64,000 nt of DNA, from NCBI RefSeq assembly GCF_017357865.1, contig NZ_CP060096.1, forward strand, positions 186,001 through 250,000, in the 5' to 3' direction. Below the pieces are notes generated by a model that had not been told where the DNA came from, did no database searches, and worked only from the letters and a program-made list of their open reading frames with translations. Of this stretch, positions 11,376 to 20,326 are shown in pieces (the first letter of the stretch is position 1; every line of letters starts with the position of its first letter). Source of the DNA: Aceticella autotrophica. Its GTDB lineage: Bacteria; Bacillota; Thermoanaerobacteria; Thermoanaerobacterales; Thermoanaerobacteraceae. The position numbers and the translations under genes are program-made.

Positions 11376-11421
11376 AAAGGCAAGTTAATAAGTATCTGTA
11401 TGGATTTAGGAAAGAAAAGGG

Positions 11422-12018
11422 ATGAGAAATTACATGAAGCAAGTTCTGGTGGTAGATGACACTAAAAGCATCAGAATGCTTTTAAGCACATGCCTTCAAA
11501 TAGAGGGATATAAAGTTATAACTGCAAGAGACGGATATACGGCACTTAATTTATTTGATAGGGAAATCTTTGATTTGGCATTTCTTGATATAAAAATGCC
11601 TGAGCTTAGTGGTACCGAAGTTTTGAGAAGAATCAGAAATAAAGCAATAACAACACCGGTTATTATAATGACAGCTTTTGGAACAGTTAAAAATGCGGTG
11701 GAATGTACAAAAATGGGCGCTGTTGAATATTTAAAAAAGCCCTTTACCGCAGAAAGAATAAAAGATATTTTAAAAGAAATGGGAATTTCAAATATTGACA
11801 ATGGTTTTAATAATGAATTTGATAAAATGATTGAAGATATAAAAATATATATTAAACAACAACAATATATTACAGCGATTGAGCTGTTAAAGAAAGCAAT
11901 TTCATTAAGACCTTCAGATTACAGGGTTTACAAACTATTTAGTATTGCTTATAAATGTATAGGGAATTTAAATGAAGCTGCAAAGTTTTACAATGCTTTT
12001 AAAGAATTTAAAAAGTAA
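11422..12018 (+). CDS. Response regulator with TPR-like output, no DNA-binding domain
   Basis: Residues 5-122 form a receiver domain: acidic pair VVDD, phosphorylated aspartate D56 in FLDIKMP, T/A switch in IIMTAFG and K in LKKPF. Residues about 135-198 contain helices of TPR type (ITAIELLKKAISLRPSDYRVYKLFS, then CIGNLNEAAKFYNAFK). No winged-helix or HTH output domain is present, so it is not KdpE. It lies directly after the histidine kinase, its likely partner. The start at 11422 is preferred; an in-frame ATG at 11434 (MKQVLVVDD) is also possible. Confidence 0.85.
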   Translation: MRNYMKQVLVVDDTKSIRMLLSTCLQIEGYKVITARDGYTALNLFDREIFDLAFLDIKMPELSGTEVLRRIRNKAITTPVIIMTAFGTVKNAVECTKMGAVEYLKKPFTAERIKDILKEMGISNIDNGFNNEFDKMIEDIKIYIKQQQYITAIELLKKAISLRPSDYRVYKLFSIAYKCIGNLNEAAKFYNAFKEFKK

Positions 12019-12048
12019 ACAGTTTATGCTGAATTCAGCATAAACTGT
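12019..12048. terminator. Palindromic hairpin between convergent genes
   Basis: A perfect 30-bp inverted repeat, ACAGTTTATGCTGAA and its complement, directly follows the response regulator stop and runs into the last codons of the convergent pullulanase gene (stop at 12035). There is no long T run, so termination efficiency is uncertain. Confidence 0.6.
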
Positions 12049-14002
12049 ATAAAACCATGCCGCATATAGGCGGGACGGTAAGATTATCATTTTCAATTTT
12101 CCAATTACCTTTATCAATGGTTTCGATACCCGAATGCATATCATCTACAACAACCATCCAATCACTGTGCGGAAGTTTAATATTTATATTATTTTTGTTG
12201 GGATTATATACAACGGCTATATTACACCAATTGTCTCCTAAGGGTTTTCCCGACAAGACAAATGCCACTGTATTTGCAGGGCTTTCAATAAAATACAGGT
12301 TTTTCTTTACATTTTCAGCATCATTCATTCTAAAAGCCGGATGATGCCTCCTTAGATTGATAAGACCTTTATAATATTCAAATACATCTTTATATTTTGC
12401 TTTTCTCGACCAATCTATTTGATTTATCGTATCACCGGAATTATAAGTATTATTAATTCCCTGTTTTGTACGGAGCATTTCTTCACCACCTTGAATAAAG
12501 GGGATTCCTTGTGATGTGAGAATTATCATATTACAGAGTTTATCCATTTGAATACGTGTTTTCTCGTTGTCTTCCGGATTGCTTCTTGCAATTTTATCCC
12601 ACAATGTTAAATTATCATGGCATGAAACATAATTTATCGATTCAGATGGGTTTAATGCAAAATCCCTTATTACATCATTGTATTTTATACTTCCGACGAC
12701 ACCGCGCTTTATTTCATTTTCAAGTCCCATCTTACCTGTTGCGAAACCCTTTGAATCATCGTCAGGAAAACCCTTTATGGCATTTCTTATATTATCATTA
12801 TAAACCGCAACCGAAAGACCATACTGCCTGCCTTTGACAAATTGTTTATCAGGGGATAATGCGGATTGACCTCCTGCCCAAGGTTCACCATAAATCAAAA
12901 TTGATGGGTCAATATCATGTACCATTTTTTCGATTTCTTTTATTGTATCAATATCGTGTAATGCCATAAGGTCAAATCTAAAACCGTCAATATGGTACTC
13001 TGTAATCCAATATTTAAGAGAATCCAGTATCAATTTTCTCACCATGGGTCTTTCCGAGGCTGTTTCATTGCCGCAGCCGGAACCATTTGAATAACTGCCG
13101 TCAGGGTTATGGCGGTAAAAATATCCCGGTTCTACCATATCGAAGATGGATTTTTCTGTAATGAAGGTATGATTATAAACAACATCCATTATAATCCGTA
13201 TTCCTGCCTTATGAAGAGCTAATACCATTTCCTTTACCTCTTTAATACGTGCTGCCGGATTAGTCGGGTCTGTTGAATAAGAGCCTTCCGGCACAAAATA
13301 ATGGTAGGGGTCGTATCCCCAATTATATGCGCCTGCCAAGGTACAGGCAGGAATATCTTTTGGAATGTGATGAGGAATGTATCCCCAATCATAGTTTTCT
13401 TCTAATTCATTGACACTTTCAAAATCCTGTATCGGCAATAGATGTATATGTGTTATGCCAAGTTCTGTCAGATGAGAAAGTCCTGTTTTAATACCATCAG
13501 GTCCGGTTGTATTAATTTCGGTAAATGCCAAATATTTTCTTTTATTTTTAATACCCGAATCCGGGCTTGCTGAAAAATCCCTTACATGCATTTCATAAAT
13601 AACGGCATCGGTAGGTTTGTCAAAAGGGGGTTTTATGTCATTATCCCATCCCTCGGGATTTGTTTTGGAAAGGTCAATTACAACACCTGTTGTTCCGTTT
13701 ACGGTAAGAGCCTTTGCGTAAGGATCAACTGTTACAACAATATTCTTGTTTCTTATAATTTTATATGTATAGCTTACATTATCAAGATTTCCATCTATAT
13801 AGATGTACCATGTGCCGTTAATATCCTTTTTCATATCATAATCTTCTATAAGGTCATTTTTATATAATTGTAAAACAACTTTATCTGCTGTGGGTGACCA
13901 TAACCGGAATCCTGTACCTTTATATCCATAATTTGCTCCAAGGTCATTGCCTTCATATACAGGGTAATTTTCATAATCGATCAATCTTATATCGGCAAGC
14001 AT
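12035..14002 (-). CDS. pulA: Type I pullulanase
   Basis: The enzyme cuts alpha-1,6 bonds of pullulan and branched starch. The 655-residue protein has an N-terminal CBM48 domain (about residues 20-110, YKGTGFRLWSPTADKVVLQLY) followed by a GH13 barrel. The YNWGYDP motif marks type I pullulanases. Catalytic residues are visible: nucleophile Asp in GFRFDLM (near 341), acid/base Glu in GEPW (near 372) and the transition-state Asp in SCHDN. There is no signal peptide or SLH domain, so it is probably intracellular and acts on imported branched dextrins. Confidence 0.95.
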   Translation of the reverse strand: MLADIRLIDYENYPVYEGNDLGANYGYKGTGFRLWSPTADKVVLQLYKNDLIEDYDMKKDINGTWYIYIDGNLDNVSYTYKIIRNKNIVVTVDPYAKALTVNGTTGVVIDLSKTNPEGWDNDIKPPFDKPTDAVIYEMHVRDFSASPDSGIKNKRKYLAFTEINTTGPDGIKTGLSHLTELGITHIHLLPIQDFESVNELEENYDWGYIPHHIPKDIPACTLAGAYNWGYDPYHYFVPEGSYSTDPTNPAARIKEVKEMVLALHKAGIRIIMDVVYNHTFITEKSIFDMVEPGYFYRHNPDGSYSNGSGCGNETASERPMVRKLILDSLKYWITEYHIDGFRFDLMALHDIDTIKEIEKMVHDIDPSILIYGEPWAGGQSALSPDKQFVKGRQYGLSVAVYNDNIRNAIKGFPDDDSKGFATGKMGLENEIKRGVVGSIKYNDVIRDFALNPSESINYVSCHDNLTLWDKIARSNPEDNEKTRIQMDKLCNMIILTSQGIPFIQGGEEMLRTKQGINNTYNSGDTINQIDWSRKAKYKDVFEYYKGLINLRRHHPAFRMNDAENVKKNLYFIESPANTVAFVLSGKPLGDNWCNIAVVYNPNKNNINIKLPHSDWMVVVDDMHSGIETIDKGNWKIENDNLTVPPICGMVLYSLC

Positions 14003-14174
14003 CTCATATCAACTCCTTGAAATTGATTATATATTAAATATATTTTATTATCAATTCTATTTGTTTATTCTTTAAAATTATTTTAAAAAAATTTTTTGAT
14101 ACAAGAAGGAATTTGTAAATTATTGTAGAATTATATACTTGATATAGAAATTTTACCAAAAAAATTTTTATCGA
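14003..14174. other. AT-rich intergenic region between divergent pulA and cas6
   Basis: No gene is seen. A weak promoter candidate, TTGTAA (14113) with TATACT (14134) at a short 15-base spacing, points toward cas6. I cannot assign the pulA promoter with confidence. Confidence 0.4.
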
Positions 14175-14215
14175 GACATGTTATGGAACATTCATATGTT
14201 AATATAAAAATGGGG
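14175..14215 (+). promoter_or_regulatory. Conserved 41-bp element upstream of cas6
   Basis: The segment just before the cas6 ribosome site is 35/41 identical to 49073-49113. The second half (TATGTTAATATAAAAATGGGG minus its first base) is identical in both copies. It contains TTATGG, 16 bases, TATAAA, which looks like a promoter, but a start about 7 bases later would fall inside the ribosome site. The promoter reading is therefore unsure and the element may act otherwise. Confidence 0.5.
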
Positions 14216-14223
14216 GTGTTGAA

Positions 14224-14964
14224 ATGCGGGTAACGTTAGAATTTACCGGTGATAAAAATCTTTATCTTCCACTGCAGTACAATCATATTGTACAGGGATT
14301 TATATACAATCAGATGACGGACAGCGATTTCAGTGAATTTTTACATGACGAAGGATTCAAATATGAAAAAAGGCGGTTTAAATTATTTACATTTTCAAGG
14401 CTTGAGGGTGAATTCAGAATCATAAAAAGGGAAAATAAGATCATGATAAAGCCACCTTTCCAGCTTACTATTTCATCGCCGATAGATGAATTCATATTTG
14501 ATATTTCGAAGAATATGTTCAGAAAAGACTTCTGCAGCTTTAATAACCAAAGATTTCAACTAAACTCACTAAATATTGCAAATCCGCCGATATTTAAAGA
14601 TAAAACAAGGATAAAGTTTTTGTCCCCGGTTGTAATGTATACGACAATTGAGGAAAAGGGGTTAAAATACACGTATTATTATTCGCCTTGGGATGAAAAA
14701 TTCTCTGCATTGCTCTTAAATAATTTACTAAAAAAATATGAGCTTATTTATGGGGAAAAGCCAAAAAACCCGTATTTTAAACTTCACCCCCTGTGGGATG
14801 AAGATAATCGGTATCGAAAGATAATGAAGTACAAAAATAGTGTTGTAAAAGGTTGGATGGGCATATATGATGTAGAATGCAGCCCGGACTTGTTAGAAAC
14901 AGCCTATTATACGGGTCTTGGCTCTAAAAATCCGCAAGGATTCGGCTGCTTTGAAATTATTTAG
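14224..14964 (+). CDS. cas6: CRISPR endoribonuclease Cas6
   Basis: Cas6 cuts the pre-crRNA inside each repeat, leaving an 8-nt repeat-derived 5' handle on each crRNA. The 246-residue protein has the two-ferredoxin-fold layout and ends with the glycine-rich loop GLGSKNPQGFGCFEI (residues about 231-245), diagnostic of Cas6. The N-terminal LPLQYNHIVQGFIY, containing a histidine often placed in the active site, is also typical. It is the first gene of a type I-B operon; cas8b starts about 75 bp downstream. Ribosome site GGGGGTG precedes the ATG. Confidence 0.95.
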   Translation: MRVTLEFTGDKNLYLPLQYNHIVQGFIYNQMTDSDFSEFLHDEGFKYEKRRFKLFTFSRLEGEFRIIKRENKIMIKPPFQLTISSPIDEFIFDISKNMFRKDFCSFNNQRFQLNSLNIANPPIFKDKTRIKFLSPVVMYTTIEEKGLKYTYYYSPWDEKFSALLLNNLLKKYELIYGEKPKNPYFKLHPLWDEDNRYRKIMKYKNSVVKGWMGIYDVECSPDLLETAYYTGLGSKNPQGFGCFEII

Positions 14965-15038
14965 GGGGGTGAGACAATAAATTAAAACAAATAACTTTAT
15001 TAGTTTTTGTATTTTAATAAATTTTGGAGGTGATAAAA

Positions 15039-17009
15039 ATTATTGAGGGTATAGTACAAATAGGAGAAATCGTAAAAGAAAAGGATCCAATAAAAAATAA
15101 TATAGTAGAACTTTCTTGTGAAAAAGGTAACAAACCATTAAATGTTTTAAAATTTAATTTTTTATTAGAAGAAGATAGATTAGAAATAGATGTAAATGAA
15201 GAAATGAATGAAGATACTGCTTCTAAATATTTATATGTTGGCCGCATAGTTGGTAATAATCCACAGTGGTATGCTTCAAGCATTTCAAGCGATTATATTT
15301 TAACAGAAACAATATATAATTTGACAAAGATGGATTTTGGCGAAGAGCTGAACAAAAAACTAAAAGAAGTTTTTGAGAGGTTCTATATATCTATAGAAGA
15401 ATTAGAGCCAAAATACCGTTACGTTTTAGACTTAAGTAAAACAGATTTTAAAGGTCAATCAATAAAAGATTTATTTAAAAAAGTAAAAGAAGATAAAGAC
15501 AATGTCGGATTGCCTCCTAAAGACCTTGGAAAGAAATTTAGAAAGGCAATAAGCAAATATTTTGAAGAATATTTAAAAAATGGGAAAAATTTGAAAACTG
15601 AAGAAATTGGCTTATATACTATTTTTATTGATGGTAAATCTTTATCAAGTCACAAAGAATATATAAACGCTGCAATAGAATCAAAAAAACCTAATGTTAA
15701 AAAGAGTAAAAGCAAAAAAGGTGTTTGCAGTATATGTGGAAGTCCAAATGCGATTACTTTTGATTCTTCAAAGGCGAGATTTAAATTTTTCACTACAAAT
15801 CAAGTTATTTTTGCGAGTAGCTTTTCAATAAATAATTACTATAAAAATATGCAGATGTGTTCAGAATGTTTTTCTAAATATCAAGCAGGGGAAAATTATA
15901 TATCAAACAAGTTATCAACTAAGCTTGCAGCCTTCAATGTACTTATAATCCCACAATTTGTATATGGCAAGCCTGTTAGCAAATCAGATTTAGATCTTGC
16001 AACTGACAAGATAATAGATTCATTTAATACTGTGAAATCATATAAAGGTATTGAGAAATTAAGAGAGGAGATGGGTATATCTTTAGACCTTACAAATGAA
16101 AAAAGCTATTTTCTTTTAAATTTTGTTTTTTATGAACCTGTTCAACAAGCTACAAAAATTTTAAGACTTATAAAGGATGTTGACCCTTCAATTTTTGAAA
16201 GAGTAAGAGACGCATCAGAAAATGCTAAAAAATATGTTCAAGAAGCTTTAGGTGAAAAATATAGAAGTTTTATTACGTTAAGTACAGCATATTATATTAA
16301 TCCAGTAAGAGTTAAAAAAGGAAAGGCAGTGGAATATAGAGATGTACTTGAGACTTATGATGCTATACTTACAGGGAAACAGCTAAATAAAAGACATATA
16401 ATAGATAATTTGATCGATGGAATAAGAGTAATTAAATTTGAAAAAGATACTTACAATATAGATCCGAAAAAGAAAGATATAGAATTTTATCTTTTAGAAG
16501 CAAGTATGTATATTAGATTTTTGGAATATATGGGTTGTTTAAAGGAGGAAGAAGGATTGGACGTATCTCTATTAAAATTAGATGAAAATACTAAGAAATT
16601 TATTAAAAACATGAATTACAATGAACAAGAAACAGCAATGTTTTTATTGGGCTACTTAATAGGACAAATTGGAAATGCTCAATACAAAAAGATGCAAAAA
16701 GATACTCAAGAGAAAGGTGAAGGTACTCCCAATAAGCCAATACTTAATAAGCTTAACTTTAATGGTTTGGATAAACAAAAAATTGTAAGACTCACAAAAG
16801 ATGTTTTCAACAAGCTAAATCAAGAAAAGATATTACATTATAATGAAGTAATCTTTTATGAGATGAAAAGATTACTAGATTCAAATATCATAAACTGGAA
16901 ACTTAATAAAGACGAAAGTTTATTTTATGTACTTTCAGGGTATTCTTATACGACAGTAACAGCTATTTTAAAAGAAAAGAAGGAGGTTATATCAAATGTC
17001 AGTGAATAA
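15039..17009 (+). CDS. cas8b: Type I-B Cascade large subunit Cas8b, apparently with an ATT start
   Basis: Cas8b is the large subunit of the type I-B Cascade and takes part in PAM recognition. The protein has a four-cysteine zinc-finger-like element, CSICGSP (about residue 232) and MCSECFSK some 40 residues later, as in the TM1802/Csh1 group. At about 656 residues the length fits. A perfect GGAGGTGAT ribosome site at 15026-15034 lies inside the open frame, so the TTG at 15024 and GTG at 15030 cannot be the start. At the right distance the frame reads ATT ATT GAG GGT. The expected MIEG start would need ATG at 15039, where the sequence has ATT. It overlaps cas7 by 14 bp. Confidence 0.85.
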   Translation: MIEGIVQIGEIVKEKDPIKNNIVELSCEKGNKPLNVLKFNFLLEEDRLEIDVNEEMNEDTASKYLYVGRIVGNNPQWYASSISSDYILTETIYNLTKMDFGEELNKKLKEVFERFYISIEELEPKYRYVLDLSKTDFKGQSIKDLFKKVKEDKDNVGLPPKDLGKKFRKAISKYFEEYLKNGKNLKTEEIGLYTIFIDGKSLSSHKEYINAAIESKKPNVKKSKSKKGVCSICGSPNAITFDSSKARFKFFTTNQVIFASSFSINNYYKNMQMCSECFSKYQAGENYISNKLSTKLAAFNVLIIPQFVYGKPVSKSDLDLATDKIIDSFNTVKSYKGIEKLREEMGISLDLTNEKSYFLLNFVFYEPVQQATKILRLIKDVDPSIFERVRDASENAKKYVQEALGEKYRSFITLSTAYYINPVRVKKGKAVEYRDVLETYDAILTGKQLNKRHIIDNLIDGIRVIKFEKDTYNIDPKKKDIEFYLLEASMYIRFLEYMGCLKEEEGLDVSLLKLDENTKKFIKNMNYNEQETAMFLLGYLIGQIGNAQYKKMQKDTQEKGEGTPNKPILNKLNFNGLDKQKIVRLTKDVFNKLNQEKILHYNEVIFYEMKRLLDSNIINWKLNKDESLFYVLSGYSYTTVTAILKEKKEVISNVSE

Positions 17010-17715
17010 TAATGAAATTTTATACATTTATGATGCAAAACTTACAAATCCCAATGGAGACCCAGATGAAGAAAACAGACCAAGAATGGATTATGAAAGA
17101 GAAATAAATTTAGTTTCTGATTTAAGAATTAAAAGATATATAAGAGATTACCTACTTTTGAAGGGTCATGATATATTTGTGCGTTTAATAGATGACAAAC
17201 CGGTTACAGCGGATAAAAGAGTAAAAGATTTAAAAGATTCATCTAATGAATGGATATTAGAAAATTGGACAGATGTAAGAATGTTTGGTGCAACTATGAC
17301 GGTAAAGGGGGATAACAAAACCTTTATAGGTCCTATTCAGTTTAACTGGGGGTATTCATTAAATAAAGTAGAGCTTTTGGAAGCAAGTATAACTTCACAT
17401 TTTTCAAGTAGTGAAAAAGCAGCTCAAGGTACAATAGGGAAGGACTTTAGGGTTAAATATTCTTTAATTGCTTTTTCAGGAGTAATAAGCGGCAATAGAG
17501 CAGAAAAGACACTCTTAAAAGAAGAAGACCTTGATTTATTAGATGAAGCTTTAAAATATGCGATACCGAACTTGGCAACAAGGAGTAAAATAGGTCAATA
17601 TCCAAGGCTCTATATAAGAGCTGAATATAGTGATAAAGAAACAATTTTGGGGGATTTCAGGGATTATATTGAATTAAAGACTATTACTGTTAAACAGCAA
17701 GATATCACATCCTAA
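16996..17715 (+). pseudogene. cas7: Cas7 (Csh2 type), 5' part, interrupted by transposon
   Basis: Cas7 forms the crRNA-coating backbone of Cascade. The frame encodes 239 residues: 230 native ones (starting MSVNNNEILYIYDAKLTNPN, then GDPDEENRPRMD), one junction residue, then eight residues read from the transposon (VKQQDITS) and a stop. The insertion is at 17687/17688. Removing the transposon and one copy of the TATTAC duplication joins this part to 21087-21276 in frame and restores a 293-residue protein, the normal size for Csh2. The present product lacks the last 63 residues. Whether the truncated protein keeps any function is unknown. Confidence 0.93.
17688..17705 (+). repeat. Left terminal inverted repeat of the transposon
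   Basis: TGTTAAACAGCAAGATAT matches the inverted right end at 15 of 18 positions. It is directly preceded by the target copy TATTAC. Confidence 0.9.
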
Positions 17716-18032
17716 AAAATAGAGATTAAACAAGCTGACTTATCATAAAAAAGTATAAAGATTAAACAATCACTAAATATTATTTTTATTCAAAAATTCA
17801 CATTATACAATCTATAAGAACATATTATTCTAAAATCATAGTCCTATTGTTTTAAGAATATTCATTTTGGGGTTTTACGCTTTTTGGGTAAATGCCATCT
17901 TGAATGTACCTTCTCCCCCGGATTGAACCGGGAGAAAGTTGTTTTATGGCACCAACCCTCTCCGAAGTGCTCAGGTTGCACCCCTGCATTTCCCTATCCC
18001 CTCCGGAGAAGAAGATACACTCATACATACAA
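17716..18032. other. Non-coding left end of the transposon with structured GC-rich segment
   Basis: The stretch lies downstream of the transposon ATPase gene. From about 17880 to 18025 it is much more GC-rich than its surroundings and holds a hairpin (TTCTCCC...CCGGGAGAA near 17910-17936) and further self-complementary segments (CTCTCCGAAG, CTCCGGAGAAG). No open frame of note is present. It may be a structured RNA or end-binding region; no known RNA family is recognised. Confidence 0.5.
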
Positions 18033-18836
18033 TTACTCTGTAATATTTATATCGCTTTGAGCTCTAAATACTAGCTCGCCATTTATAGTTTTTTGACTTT
18101 CTTTAGCTCCTAATATCATTGACATTTCTGCAAGTAAATTAATTTTTCTTAAATATCCATTTGTGCTTGAATATATTAATTCAATTGCGTCATCAGTAAA
18201 TATTGTTTCATTGCAGTTTGCACATTTTAATCTGGATGTTATATATTCTTTTGTTTCATCTTTGTTTAAACCCTTAAATGAATAATTTAAAACTATTCGC
18301 TGCCTTAATGCTTCATGTGCTTGTCTATTCAACTGTATAATTAATTGTGTCTGTCCTGATAATATAAGTAATGCATAATTTTTTGTGTCCATGTCAAAAT
18401 TAAATATAATGCGTAAATCATCAAGGATTGAGTTGCTTATGAACTGAGCCTCATCAACGATGATAACGGGAGTTATGTTTTTTGAATGATAGCTTAATAT
18501 TACATCCTGTATCTGGCGAAACATATCGCATTTTCTATGCTTCGGTATTAATCCGAAGCCGTCGGACAAATACTTGTAAAAATCCATAACTGTAAGCGTT
18601 GATATCGGTATGTATACAACCTTGTACATATTAGGATTTAAAGAATTTACAAAGCATTTTAGTGTATATGACTTACCAGATCCAGGATCTCCTGTTATTA
18701 GCCCAAATCCTTTTTTGTCTTTTAAAAATTCTAATCTGCTCATTGCTTGTATATAATCCTGTGATTTGTAGTGATATTTTACATCACATTCTTTAGAAAA
18801 TGGATTAAAAGTTAATCCATAATATACATTGAACAT
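18033..18836 (-). CDS. Transposon AAA ATPase (TniB/ExeA-like)
   Basis: This 267-residue AAA+ ATPase probably acts as target-selection partner of the DDE transposase. Walker A is GDPGSGKS (about residues 47-54) and Walker B is VIIVDEAQFIS. The N-terminal FNPFSKECD is typical of ExeA/TniB-like proteins. The start at 18836 (MFNVYYG) is preferred because AAGGA lies 7 bases upstream. An upstream in-frame ATG at 18857 would almost touch the transposase stop codon. It is the last gene of the transposon operon. Confidence 0.85.
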   Translation of the reverse strand: MFNVYYGLTFNPFSKECDVKYHYKSQDYIQAMSRLEFLKDKKGFGLITGDPGSGKSYTLKCFVNSLNPNMYKVVYIPISTLTVMDFYKYLSDGFGLIPKHRKCDMFRQIQDVILSYHSKNITPVIIVDEAQFISNSILDDLRIIFNFDMDTKNYALLILSGQTQLIIQLNRQAHEALRQRIVLNYSFKGLNKDETKEYITSRLKCANCNETIFTDDAIELIYSSTNGYLRKINLLAEMSMILGAKESQKTINGELVFRAQSDINITE

Positions 18837-18857
18837 TGTTTTTCCTTCTTTCTTCAT

Positions 18858-20096
18858 TTACAAAGAAAAGTCTATTTCTTTTCTTCTTATCTTAGAATTA
18901 TCAATTTTGTTTACGGGATGTATTGTTTGCAAGAGTTTGCCGTCTTCACTAAAAATATATGCTTTATCAAGTGATTTTGGATAATATCGTATATTTACAT
19001 AATCACCGATATACTGCATTGGCACTTCAAATTTGACTTTTTCTATTGATACTGTGGCATCTTTAATTACACGCCTTTTGACTCTATAGAGAAATATGTT
19101 ATCAATCTCTTCTTTAGAATCTATGAATTTCATCGTGTCAGTATATTTAATGAATTTCTCTATGGGCTTCATATTTATTGATGAATGTACTGTTTGATGG
19201 TATATTCCTTCAATATATTTATTCAAGTTCTCATTCAATTCGTCTATGGAAGATATTTTCTGCCAATCAAATCCATACATCCATTGGTCTTTTAATGTTC
19301 TGAAAAACCTTTCAATTTTTCCTTTCGATTCTGGCGAATACGGTTCAGCATAACATAAAGACGTTCCTAATGATGCACATATTAAATGCAATTGTTCGCT
19401 TTGGAATACCTTGCCGTTATCAACAAATAGTTTTTTAGGAACACCTCTTTTTGAAACAGCTTTTTTGTATGCATCAATAAGTGATATGACATTATCTGTC
19501 TCATAAAATTCTGCATGTGTTATTAACCTTGATGAATCATCCAGAAAAGCAATAAGGTATGTCTTAATCTTCTTGCCGTTAATAACTAAGTATGGACCCA
19601 TAGATATATCAGATTGCCAGCAGTCATTAGGATACTCCATTTCAAAAGCTCTCCTGTCTTTTGTATTCAATGCTGATGTAGATATTTTAGTTTTTCGAAG
19701 ATATCTTTGGATTGTAGATAAGGATACCTTATCAAGGTCAATAAACTTTTTAACTAAAAGTTCCTGATAGATTGACTTAGCTGATCTTCTTGGATTATCA
19801 ACTTTTAGATTCTTAATATAGGCTTTAATGTCATCAGTTAAAACTCTTGAAGCACCTTTGTCGCATCTGCTTTTAGGATATAGACCTTCAAATCCATATT
19901 TTCTGTAACAGTAAAGCCATGTCTTAATTGTATTAGGAGAAAATTCTCTTTTACCTAACGAAGGCACATCATAAACCTTAGAAGTAATAACCTCCATATA
20001 TTCTTTTGCTGTTTCCTGAGTGTAATTTTCATTGATAAGCGGTGCTATCAAAGAAAATTTAAAATAAGCAATTTTTTGTTTAACATCATTATCCAT
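18858..20096 (-). CDS. DDE transposase (rve integrase core, TniA-like)
   Basis: The 412-residue protein has N-terminal helix-turn-helix segments (TIKTWLYCYRKYGFEGLYPKSR, SLSTIQRYLRKTKIS) and an rve catalytic core. The DDE triad is visible: D in CWQSDIS (near residue 169), D in KLFVDNGKVF and E in SPESKGKIERFFRTLK. A beta-barrel C-terminal domain follows. The frame is intact, so the element may still be active. The ATPase gene follows directly. Confidence 0.92.
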   Translation of the reverse strand: MDNDVKQKIAYFKFSLIAPLINENYTQETAKEYMEVITSKVYDVPSLGKREFSPNTIKTWLYCYRKYGFEGLYPKSRCDKGASRVLTDDIKAYIKNLKVDNPRRSAKSIYQELLVKKFIDLDKVSLSTIQRYLRKTKISTSALNTKDRRAFEMEYPNDCWQSDISMGPYLVINGKKIKTYLIAFLDDSSRLITHAEFYETDNVISLIDAYKKAVSKRGVPKKLFVDNGKVFQSEQLHLICASLGTSLCYAEPYSPESKGKIERFFRTLKDQWMYGFDWQKISSIDELNENLNKYIEGIYHQTVHSSINMKPIEKFIKYTDTMKFIDSKEEIDNIFLYRVKRRVIKDATVSIEKVKFEVPMQYIGDYVNIRYYPKSLDKAYIFSEDGKLLQTIHPVNKIDNSKIRRKEIDFSL

Positions 20097-20326
20097 TCTA
20101 AAAGCCTCCTCAATTATCTTTGAAAGTATTATTAACTGGATAATGATGGTGCATTCACAAATGTTATGTGGAGAAATAAAATGCGAATTAGATAAATTTA
20201 CATAGACAAATTCAGATTAAACATTTTTAATCGAATTAAAATAATTATACAGTCAAAAATAGCGATTAAATTATGATAAAATATGACTTTTGCAAAAAAG
20301 CAAAAAAAATCTACCAAGAATTAAGT

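Noticed and set aside
11422-12018. KdpE
   Set aside because: No OmpR-type DNA-binding domain; the tail is TPR-like.
15024-15029. TTG start for cas8b
   Set aside because: It overlaps the strong ribosome site GGAGGTGAT and has none upstream.
16996-17715. A naturally short 239-residue Cas7
   Set aside because: The last residues are encoded by the transposon end, and the missing C-terminus is found intact beyond the second target copy.
17880-18025. A tRNA on the minus strand, because of a GGTTCAATCC segment
   Set aside because: It lies in a simple hairpin with a 6-base loop and no acceptor, D or anticodon arms could be drawn.
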